Origin: Chloracidobacterium sp. UBA7659
Lineage (GTDB): Bacteria; Acidobacteriota; Blastocatellia; Pyrinomonadales; Pyrinomonadaceae
Assembly: GCA_002483395.1 (NCBI GenBank)
Contig: DLHV01000152.1
Span: 10,712 to 22,853 of the forward strand
DNA length: 12,142 nucleotides
Direction: 5' to 3'
Below, piece by piece: positions 1-5,519 of the stretch (position 1 is its first letter; each line of letters begins with the position of its first letter). Made by a program: the position numbers and the translations under genes. Under the pieces are notes generated by a model. That model was not told where the DNA came from, searched no databases, and was given only the letters and a program-made list of their open reading frames with translations.

Positions 1-2
1 TC

Positions 3-1385
3 ACTAAAATTGCCTTTTGGCCGTTTATCGCCGTTTTGATTTCTACTTTCGGCGTCGCGGTTTTTGGGCAGTCGCAGCCGCTGCTTCAGGACATCACGGT
101 CCATAAAGAGAAGTCCGGTCCGAATGTCTCGTCCGCTCCGCTAGTAAAAAAGACGGGAAGCGTAACGAGTGTCGTCCCGCTGAACACGGTCGCGGTAAAT
201 ACATCGATTCCCGTGCTGGCGGAAGCGGCCATTCCCGGCTACTCTGGTGTATTGGTTGAAACCCTTGACGGCAATGTCGTCGTCGAAAGCGGCTCTAATA
301 CCGCTTATAATCCGGCTTCGAATGTAAAGATCGCAACGGCCTATGCAGTCCTGAAAAGCTTCGGCCCGGAATACCGCTTCCCGACAAACGTCTGGACCGA
401 CGGCAGCTTCGAGCAGTCGACCGGGACGATACACGGCAATATTTATGTTTCGGGCAAAGACCCGATATTCGGTTTTGAGCACGCGATAACGCTGGCAAAC
501 GAGCTTAACCGGATGGGAATTCGAACGATTGAGGGCGACCTTATCGTAACGGACAATTTCGCGATGAACTATTCGACATCGCCGCAGCGTTCGAGCCAAC
601 TGCTTTTCGCGACAATGGACGCGTCAAAGCGCTCGTCCGCGGCGACAAGCGTATATTCAAACTTTCTCGCCAATTCCGGCAGGTTCGATCAGGCTGCTGT
701 TACGCCGAGCGTAACGTTCACAGGTAGTGTTTATGTGCAGCCGATGCCCGGCAATGTAAATCTGCTTTTCTCGCATGAATCGGCTCCGATGCGCGAGATT
801 ATCAAGGCTACGCTTTGCTATTCGAATAATTTCCTTGCTGAAAGGCTTGGCGATATGGTTGGCGGCCCGTACGCGGTAGCGAGGCTCGTTCAGCAAAACA
901 GCGGCGTTCAGCCTCAGGAATTTTCGATCCAGACATCAAGCGGCCTCGGTATCAACCGCGTGACGCCAGCCGCGATGATGAAGCTTCTTCGTACACTGCG
1001 GAGCGAGCTTTCACGCTACAGGATGACGTTCGCCGACATCATGCCGGTTGCCGGCGTGGACAAAGGCACGCTCGAAAATCGCTTCGATACTGATTTTTCG
1101 ACCGGAAGCGTCGTCGGCAAAACGGGCACGTTGGGCAACACGGACGGCGGCGTGAGCGCCCTCGCGGGCGAGATCCACACCCGAGGCGGAAAACTGCTTT
1201 TCGTTATCTTCAACCAGCGCGGCAGCATTTCGCGATTCCGAAGTTTCCAGAACAATTATGTTGCGCTGATACAAGGCCAGTTCGGTGGAGCGGCTCCGAT
1301 GGCCTATAACCCGATTTCGCTCAATGTGCGTATGGCGAAGACGAGAGTAACATATCCCGACGGGCGCCGTTCGGGCGGTGAATAA
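3..1385 (+). CDS. dacB: D-alanyl-D-alanine carboxypeptidase/endopeptidase, PBP4 (DacB) family, 5'-truncated by window edge
   Basis: Periplasmic class C penicillin-binding protein (peptidase S13) that trims or cleaves peptidoglycan peptide stems. All three active-site motifs are visible (numbering from the TTG at 36): SxxK as S95-N-V-K98, SxN as S263-N-N265, and KTG as K362-T-G364. A family-typical GDLIV strand and an SGLGxNRVTP segment also fit. The frame is open to the window edge, and codons 3-35 read as hydrophobic signal-peptide sequence running into the Gly-Val-Ala-Val stretch before Gln-Ser-Gln. The real start therefore lies upstream of the window, and the TTG at 36 would cut through the signal peptide. 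About 450 visible residues is close to family length, though the inserts between SxxK and SxN look short. A Gly/Pro-containing tail of about 35 residues follows the catalytic domain. Seen: the motifs. Known: the family role. Inferred: the dacB name rather than another S13 paralogue. Confidence 0.85.
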   Translation, partial: TKIAFWPFIAVLISTFGVAVFGQSQPLLQDITVHKEKSGPNVSSAPLVKKTGSVTSVVPLNTVAVNTSIPVLAEAAIPGYSGVLVETLDGNVVVESGSNTAYNPASNVKIATAYAVLKSFGPEYRFPTNVWTDGSFEQSTGTIHGNIYVSGKDPIFGFEHAITLANELNRMGIRTIEGDLIVTDNFAMNYSTSPQRSSQLLFATMDASKRSSAATSVYSNFLANSGRFDQAAVTPSVTFTGSVYVQPMPGNVNLLFSHESAPMREIIKATLCYSNNFLAERLGDMVGGPYAVARLVQQNSGVQPQEFSIQTSSGLGINRVTPAAMMKLLRTLRSELSRYRMTFADIMPVAGVDKGTLENRFDTDFSTGSVVGKTGTLGNTDGGVSALAGEIHTRGGKLLFVIFNQRGSISRFRSFQNNYVALIQGQFGGAAPMAYNPISLNVRMAKTRVTYPDGRRSGGE

Positions 1386-1408
1386 TTCGTTTCAAGCAAT
1401 TTCGATCG

Positions 1409-1444
1409 AAAGGAAGCAGAAAACATGCTTCCTTTTTTGTTTTT
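1409..1444 (+). terminator. Rho-independent terminator after dacB
   Basis: A perfect 10-bp stem (AAAGGAAGCA at 1409-1418 with TGCTTCCTTT at 1426-1435) encloses a 7-nt loop. A T-rich tract, TTTTTTGTTTTT, spans 1433-1444. It sits 23 nt after the dacB stop, so dacB and murJ are probably separate transcription units. Confidence 0.85.
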
Positions 1445-1466
1445 GGCGCGCCTAAAGCCGTAAGAT
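1437..1466 (+). promoter_or_regulatory. Possible murJ promoter
   Basis: A weak sigma70-like pair: TTGTTT (1437-1442) and TAAGAT (1461-1466) with an 18-nt spacer, about 37 nt before the murJ ATG. Each hexamer is a partial match (3/6 and 4/6). The -35 overlaps the T tract of the preceding terminator. It is listed because a terminator upstream means murJ needs its own start, but the assignment is tentative. Confidence 0.3.
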
Positions 1467-1502
1467 AGTGCGGTTGTCCGAATTCGTAAACTCCGTCTGC
1501 CA

Positions 1503-3290
1503 ATGAACGAGATCGAAAAAGAACCGCCCGAAAGCGAAACACCCGAAGAACTCGCCGACCTTGTAATCACCGAAGACCTGGTCGAGCCGCCCAAAGACCA
1601 ACCTCCCGCAAAACAAGCAAGCGTTGCCAGGTCCGCCGGAATCGTCTCGATTGCCGTCATGTTTTCACGCGTGCTGGGCCTTGTTCGCGAAACGATCTTT
1701 GCCCGGTATTTCGGGGCCGGTTTTCTGTACGACGCATTCATCGTCGGCTTCAGAATCCCGAATCTGCTCCGCGATCTTTTCGCCGAAGGTGCCCTGTCGG
1801 CCGCATTTGTAAAGGTCTTTACCGATTACCAGCTAAAAAGTAGCGAGAAGGAAGCATGGCGTCTGGCCAGCCTGGTGTTCAATTGTCTCGCCGTCGTTCT
1901 CAGCATCATCACTGTGCTCGGCATTCTTCTTTCACCACTTTTTGTAAAGATCATCACCTACAACTATCTCGGCGACCCGAACCACTATTATCCGGCCGAG
2001 AAAGCCGCGTTGGCGACGACGCTGATGCAGATAATGTTCCCGTTCATACTGTTGGTCGCCCTGGCGGCTCTGGCAATGGGCGTTTTGAACACAAAGGGTA
2101 AATTCGCCATTCCGGCGTCGGCCTCGACGGCCTTCAACATTGCTTCGATCATTTTCGGGCTGGCGATTGCGTTCTGGCTTAGCGGCGGCAGTTGGGAACG
2201 CTCGACGGACAAACTCGCCGTGCCGAGCGATGCCGCGCAGTGGGCAATAATCGGCATGTCAATTGGTGTGCTGATCGGCGGAGCGGCCCAGATCCTGATC
2301 CAGTTGCCGTCGCTTCACAAGGTCGGCTTCCGGTTCTCGCTCGCGCTGAATTTCAGGGACGAAGGCGTCCGCCGCGTGATGCGTCTGATGGGTCCGGCGA
2401 TCATCGGCACTGGAGCGATCCAGGTGAAAGTGTTCGTGGATACAGTCGTCGCATCGGGCATCGAAGGCGGAGTGTCGTGGCTTAGTTATGCGTTTCGTCT
2501 TATGCAGTTTCCGATCGGCGTCTTTGGCGTCGCGATCGGTACGGCGGCGATCCCCACATTAGCGCGCCTTGCTTCCGAGGAAAACACTGTCAAGTTTCGC
2601 GACACTCTTGCCGATGCGATCAAGCTCGTCTTTCTGCTAGCGATCCCGTCCGCCTGCGGCCTTGTCGTGCTTGGCAAACCGATCATCAGCCTGATCTACC
2701 AACGCGGTGAATTTGATGCTTTTGATACCAACATGACCGCGTGGGCGTTGGGCGCGTATTCGATCGGGCTGGCCGGCTATGCGGCGATCAAGGTTCTGTC
2801 GCCCGCGTTCTATGCGCTGGACGACGCCAAAACGCCGATGTACGTCAGCGTCGCCTCGATTGCGATTCATTTTGTCTCGAGCTTCGGTTTGATGCAGCTT
2901 CTTTCGACGGTCGGGGTATCGCCCGAACGGCCCAACGGTTACGGCCATGTCGGCGTCGCTCTCGCGACCTCGATCGTCGCGTTGGGGAATTTTTTGGCGT
3001 TGTCGTTGCTAATGCGGAGGCGGATAAGACGCCTGAACGGCCGCGACATTTTTACATCGTTTCTGAAGATTATTTTGGCTTCCGCCGTGATGTCGGCAGC
3101 AGCATATGCAAGCTACTATTATTTGACCAACTTTTTCGGCGAAAAGGGCTTGTCTGTAAGATTGATCGAAGCATTCATACCGATCTCTCTCGGCGGCATT
3201 GCATTCGTAATCGTCGCAAAGTTTCTACGAGTGACGGAACTGGAACAGGCATTTGGGATGATACGGAGGAGGCTGGGTACGAAGAAATAG
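1503..3290 (+). CDS. murJ: Lipid II flippase MurJ (MviN family)
   Basis: Polytopic inner-membrane MOP-superfamily flippase that moves lipid II to the periplasmic face for peptidoglycan synthesis. The signature N-terminal helices are clear: SRVLGLVRE at residues 55-63 (R56 and R62 correspond to essential cavity arginines of characterised MurJ), D78 in the next segment, then RIPNLLR at 84-90 followed by DLFAEGALSAAF. Many hydrophobic segments follow, consistent with the family's ~14 TM helices, and the C-terminus is short and basic. At 595 aa it is longer than the ~510 aa of E. coli MurJ. About 40 residues of that come from a Glu/Pro-rich, acidic N-terminal extension ahead of the conserved core, which should be cytoplasmic. 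No Shine-Dalgarno is seen at the ATG at 1503, so initiation could be somewhat downstream, but no other in-frame ATG precedes the core. Envelope context with dacB upstream, separated by a terminator. Confidence 0.95.
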   Translation: MNEIEKEPPESETPEELADLVITEDLVEPPKDQPPAKQASVARSAGIVSIAVMFSRVLGLVRETIFARYFGAGFLYDAFIVGFRIPNLLRDLFAEGALSAAFVKVFTDYQLKSSEKEAWRLASLVFNCLAVVLSIITVLGILLSPLFVKIITYNYLGDPNHYYPAEKAALATTLMQIMFPFILLVALAALAMGVLNTKGKFAIPASASTAFNIASIIFGLAIAFWLSGGSWERSTDKLAVPSDAAQWAIIGMSIGVLIGGAAQILIQLPSLHKVGFRFSLALNFRDEGVRRVMRLMGPAIIGTGAIQVKVFVDTVVASGIEGGVSWLSYAFRLMQFPIGVFGVAIGTAAIPTLARLASEENTVKFRDTLADAIKLVFLLAIPSACGLVVLGKPIISLIYQRGEFDAFDTNMTAWALGAYSIGLAGYAAIKVLSPAFYALDDAKTPMYVSVASIAIHFVSSFGLMQLLSTVGVSPERPNGYGHVGVALATSIVALGNFLALSLLMRRRIRRLNGRDIFTSFLKIILASAVMSAAAYASYYYLTNFFGEKGLSVRLIEAFIPISLGGIAFVIVAKFLRVTELEQAFGMIRRRLGTKK

Positions 3291-3329
3291 CATGTTTTTG
3301 TCTCGATTATGTGCTACTTTGAATTAATC

Positions 3330-3569
3330 ATGGACGAAGATCTATTACAAAGAATAACGATCGACCCGGATATTTGTTTTGGCAAACCGACGATCCGGCA
3401 CATGCGATATCCGGTGGAAATGCTGTTAGATCTCCTTAGTTCGGGAATGACGACTGATGAAATTCTCACTGATTATCCTGACCTGGAGGAAAAGGATATT
3501 CATGCATGCCTCCTTTTGGCGACAAAGCTGGTAAAAGTAAATAGCATCAGCAGCGTTTTGGCCGCGTGA
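3330..3569 (+). CDS. DUF433 protein, probable antitoxin of a DUF433/DUF5615 pair
   Basis: A 79-residue protein with the DUF433 pattern: an ITIDPDICFGKPTIR segment (residues 9-23), then a helix-turn-helix-like stretch with YPVEMLLDLL, a short turn and DEILTDYPDLEEKDI, ending in a helix rich in Ala/Leu. Proteins of this family are typically partners of PIN-like DUF5615 proteins and are predicted DNA-binding antitoxins. The neighbour here is exactly that, with stop and start overlapping by 1 nt (TGATG at 3567-3571), implying translational coupling. I chose the ATG at 3330 over the one at 3309 because the upstream seven residues (MCYFELI) do not resemble the family's start. Neither has a visible ribosome-binding site. 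The module is AT-richer than murJ. Antitoxin function is inferred from family and context. Confidence 0.8.
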   Translation: MDEDLLQRITIDPDICFGKPTIRHMRYPVEMLLDLLSSGMTTDEILTDYPDLEEKDIHACLLLATKLVKVNSISSVLAA

Positions 3570-3928
3570 TGAAATTTGTAATCGACGCCCAGTTGCCCTT
3601 TGCCTTAAAAGCTTGGTTTTTGGACCGGAGTTTTGACGCTATCCACACCGACGATCTGCCAAAACGAAATCGAACAAGCGACATTGAAATCGCTGATATC
3701 GCGGTCACGGAAGGTAGAATATTGATCTCTAAGGACAGCGATTTTCTAAAATTGAAAATCCTTCATGACAAGCCCGACCGCCTCCTTTTGATCACAACAG
3801 GGAACATTAATAATAATTCGTTAAGAATTCTGTTTGAGCGGAATTTTGAATCTATTCGCAAATTGTTTGACTCGTTCGAGATCGTTGAATTGAATAATAA
3901 TTTTGTTCTGGGACGGAATCTGGATTAA
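3569..3928 (+). CDS. DUF5615 PIN-like domain protein, probable toxin nuclease
   Basis: A 119-residue protein of the DUF5615 (Mut7-C-like) branch of the PIN superfamily, predicted metal-dependent RNases. Acidic residues at the expected places are visible: D6 in the first strand (KFVIDAQLP), D28/D29 in HTDDLP, D39/E40 in the SDIEIAD helix, and D56 and D58 in the ISKDSDF motif (53-59), followed by an LLLITTGN strand (72-79). The ATG at 3569 is preferred because family members begin directly with a short strand carrying the first Asp. A GTG at 3566 would add only one residue. It is coupled to the DUF433 gene by a 1-nt overlap. About 30% GC in 3841-3900, well below murJ, which fits a laterally acquired module. 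Toxicity is inferred, and some such pairs may serve other roles. Confidence 0.82.
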   Translation: MKFVIDAQLPFALKAWFLDRSFDAIHTDDLPKRNRTSDIEIADIAVTEGRILISKDSDFLKLKILHDKPDRLLLITTGNINNNSLRILFERNFESIRKLFDSFEIVELNNNFVLGRNLD

Positions 3929-3958
3929 ATTAATGACAGAAATACAACTTGCTGCCGT

Positions 3959-4474
3959 ATGATCAAGCCGTTCAAGGCAATCCATCCCATAATCCACGAA
4001 ACCGCTTTCATTGCTGACGACGCAATAATCATCGGCGATGTCGAGATCGGCAAAAACTCCAGCGTATGGTTTGGCTCGGTCATTCGCGGAGATGTCAATT
4101 TCATTCGCATTGGTGCAGGAACGAACATACAAGACGGCTCGGTGATTCACGTCAGCTCAAAAACACATTCGACTATTTTAGAAGACGAGATCACCGTCGG
4201 CCACCGCGTAACGCTTCACGGCTGCTATATTGAAAAGGGCTGTTTGATCGGCATCGGAGCGATCGTCCTGGACGGTGCCCGGATCGGCAAAAACTCGCTC
4301 GTCGCCGCCGGCAGCCTTGTCACGCCCGGCACACAGATCCCGCCGGGCTCGATGGTCATGGGCAGCCCGGCAAAGGTAAAACGCCCTCTTACCGAGGAAG
4401 AGATCGCGGGCGTCAGACAAAGTGCGCGTAAATATATCGAGCTTGCCGCGATATACAAGAAGATGCCGGGTTAG
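3959..4474 (+). CDS. Gamma-class carbonic anhydrase / YrdA-like hexapeptide protein
   Basis: A left-handed beta-helix (LbH) protein of 171 aa, made mostly of hexapeptide-type turns (for example IIIGDVEIG, VIRGDVNFIRIG, CLIGIGAIVLDGARIG, NSLVAAGSLV), closed by a C-terminal helix (EEEIAGVRQSARKYIELAA). The zinc-ligand triad of the gamma carbonic anhydrase family is present as H64 (SVIHV) and H82/H87 (GHRVTLHGC). Expected reaction: reversible hydration of CO2 by a homotrimer. Many YrdA/PaaY-type homologues show little measured activity, so enzymatic function is inferred. The start is the ATG at 3959, and no Shine-Dalgarno is seen. The gene is 30 nt downstream of the PIN-like gene and could be co-transcribed. 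Oddity: the TAG stop (4472-4474) lies within the first bases of an inverted-repeat element, so the native 3' end may have been reset by that element. Confidence 0.9.
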   Translation: MIKPFKAIHPIIHETAFIADDAIIIGDVEIGKNSSVWFGSVIRGDVNFIRIGAGTNIQDGSVIHVSSKTHSTILEDEITVGHRVTLHGCYIEKGCLIGIGAIVLDGARIGKNSLVAAGSLVTPGTQIPPGSMVMGSPAKVKRPLTEEEIAGVRQSARKYIELAAIYKKMPG

Positions 4475-4638
4475 CTCCAATAGGAGCCCTGTTTGTAGAG
4501 AATGTCTTGGGATTGGGTAAAGCTCCGTCGGAGCGCCCTGTCCGATGTTATTGATGACTGTTCATAGGCCGCCCCGATGGGGCTGACCATATCTTCGGTC
4601 CGCACGTTCTACAAACAGATAGCTCCTATGGAGCTAAA
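4471..4638. repeat. MITE/REP-like element with ~31-nt terminal inverted repeats
   Basis: The left end (4471-4502) and the right end (4607-4638) are near-perfect inverted copies. Both contain TTAGCTCC, then (A)ATAGGAGC, then CTGTTTGTAGA, with only small indels. Each end is itself a palindrome (GCTCC-GGAGC type). Two further stem-loops lie between: GCTCC-GTC-GGAGC at 4522-4534 and GCCCC-GAT-GGGGC at 4571-4583, plus a weaker GACC/GGTC pair at 4585-4600. There is no ORF inside. With the promoter downstream it fills the 275-nt gap between the carbonic anhydrase and pagL-like genes. No target-site duplication is evident. From memory, GCTCC/GGAGC palindromes of this type are dispersed in some environmental genomes; this was not verified here. 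Confidence 0.8.
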
Positions 4639-4687
4639 TGAAAATTTACCAAGTCAACTAAATCGCTAACCCAACGTACCATTCGCT

Positions 4688-4716
4688 TTTACAATCATCC
4701 CGTTTCGGCGTAAAAT
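4688..4716 (+). promoter_or_regulatory. sigma70-type promoter of the pagL-like gene
   Basis: TTTACA (4688-4693), a 17-nt spacer, then TAAAAT (4711-4716). Each hexamer matches 5/6 of the consensus at optimal spacing. The predicted transcript start is near 4723, giving a leader of about 27 nt to the ATG at 4750. No Shine-Dalgarno is visible in that leader. Confidence 0.65.
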
Positions 4717-4749
4717 CCTAATTCGCTCGCTCATCCTATTTTCTGAATT

Positions 4750-5376
4750 ATGAAAACATTTATTTTCGCGTCTCTCTGCGTGCTTATCCCTATGTCCGCC
4801 GTCTGCGCTCAAACGGATGAAACGGGCAAGAACGAGTTCGCCGTGTGGGGCGGATTCTCGCCGGATTCGAACACGTTTATCAAGGCTTTCGGCCGCACGC
4901 CGGACGCCCGGTTCGGGATCGTCGCGTTTCGTTATTCACGGCGGTTCAACAACAGCGATTCGATAAACCTGAAATATACGGCCGACGTTGTTCCAGCAGT
5001 GTTTCTGAACTATCCGGATTTCGATGTAACGGGGACGAATCCGGTGATCATTCAAACGGTGAGACCGACGCGGTACGCATTCGGCGTCGCCCCGCTCGGT
5101 CTGCAAATGAATTTCCGCCCGCGAAAAAGGGTGCAGCCCTTTCTTGCCGCGAGCGGCGGGCTTCTATACTTCCATAAGGTGACGCCGAATTTCACCGGTA
5201 CGCGTTTCGCGTATACAGCCGATATCGGAGCGGGTGTTGAATTCAAACTAAAGGAAAAACGCGCCGTCACCGTGGGATACAAGTATTACCACGTCTCGAA
5301 CGGCGACCGCGGCACCGAGAACCCCGGCTTCGACAACAATCTCTTCTACATCGGCTACACGTTTTTTAGTAGATAA
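4750..5376 (+). CDS. PagL-like lipid A 3-O-deacylase (acyloxyacyl hydrolase family)
   Basis: Predicted outer-membrane beta-barrel enzyme that removes the 3-O acyl chain of lipid A. It is 208 aa, starting with a signal peptide (MKTFIFASLCVLIPMSAVCA, cleavage likely before Q21). C19 is preceded by Val, so a lipobox is unlikely. Alternating hydrophobic strands fill the rest, and the protein ends in an aromatic-rich YIGYTF strand. The diagnostic PagL motif sits near the C-terminus: GYKYYHVSNG, with H181 and S183 matching the His-x-Ser catalytic pair, followed by the NPGFDNN segment (191-197). The acidic triad member is less certain (E190 or D195). The N-terminal portion is longer than in Pseudomonas PagL, in line with the wider PF09411-type family. 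It stands alone behind its own promoter. It probably modifies the LPS surface; substrate specificity cannot be read from sequence. Confidence 0.75.
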   Translation: MKTFIFASLCVLIPMSAVCAQTDETGKNEFAVWGGFSPDSNTFIKAFGRTPDARFGIVAFRYSRRFNNSDSINLKYTADVVPAVFLNYPDFDVTGTNPVIIQTVRPTRYAFGVAPLGLQMNFRPRKRVQPFLAASGGLLYFHKVTPNFTGTRFAYTADIGAGVEFKLKEKRAVTVGYKYYHVSNGDRGTENPGFDNNLFYIGYTFFSR

Positions 5377-5404
5377 ACTCAACGATCCGAAATGCGACTA
5401 TCAG

Positions 5405-5471
5405 TTTAGCCACGAATTACACGAATGGCACGAATAAGACTTTTCCTTCATTCGTGTTATTAGTGGCTAAA
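5405..5471. repeat. Dispersed-type inverted repeat (TTTAGCCAC...GTGGCTAAA)
   Basis: Arms of 23 nt (5405-5427 and 5449-5471) match in inverted orientation at 21 positions around a 21-nt loop. The outer 9 bp (TTTAGCCAC / GTGGCTAAA) and inner 8 bp (CACGAATG / CATTCGTG) are perfect. The left side also carries a second CACGAAT copy at 5429-5435, extending the periodic ACGAAT pattern. The stem could terminate the pagL-like transcript, although no T tract follows. It looks like a mobile or dispersed intergenic repeat rather than a gene-specific site. Confidence 0.75.
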
Positions 5472-5483
5472 TTTCCGTACCAA

Positions 5484-5507
5484 CTCTGCGTCTCGGCGTC
5501 TCTGCGG
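5484..5507. repeat. Short tandem repeat, ~8-nt unit (TCTCTGCG)
   Basis: Three adjacent copies of a TCTCTGCG-like unit: CTCTGCG (5484-5490), TCTCGGCG (5491-5498) and TCTCTGCG (5499-5506). They abut the TAAAAT box directly upstream of hisS. It resembles the end of a second dispersed intergenic repeat family and is placed where a -35 element would be. Confidence 0.6.
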
Positions 5508-5513
5508 TAAAAT
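5508..5513 (+). promoter_or_regulatory. Candidate -10 box for hisS (possibly leaderless transcript)
   Basis: TAAAAT begins 12 nt before the hisS ATG. It is the same hexamer used by the stronger promoter at 4711. A start about 7 nt downstream would fall at the ATG itself, and there is no Shine-Dalgarno, so a leaderless mRNA is possible. No convincing -35 is seen because the tandem repeat occupies that position. Confidence 0.25.
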
Positions 5514-5519
5514 ACCTTT

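Noticed and set aside
36..38. TTG at 36 as the start of the dacB-like gene
   Set aside because: The frame is open upstream and codes for the first half of a signal peptide, so this start would truncate it. The true start lies outside the window.
2741..3322. 193-codon plus-strand frame overlapping the end of murJ
   Set aside because: The murJ frame encodes conserved membrane helices through this region. The alternative frame is Arg-rich with no family features.
3933..3962. Nine-codon upstream frame (MTEIQLAAV) whose stop overlaps the carbonic anhydrase ATG
   Set aside because: The ATGA overlap is suggestive of coupling, but the frame is tiny, has no Shine-Dalgarno, and is expected by chance at this AT-rich junction.
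4471..4638. Riboswitch or structured leader of the pagL-like gene
   Set aside because: The promoter at 4688-4716 lies downstream of the structure, so it would not be in that gene's transcript. The inverted ends favour a mobile repeat.
5405..5471. Intrinsic terminator for the pagL-like gene
   Set aside because: The stem is long but has a 21-nt loop, mismatches and no following T tract. A repeat element is the better description, though it might still affect transcript ends.
5405..5507. CRISPR array upstream of hisS
   Set aside because: The repeats are one inverted pair and three adjoining 8-nt units, without regularly spaced direct repeats or unique spacers.
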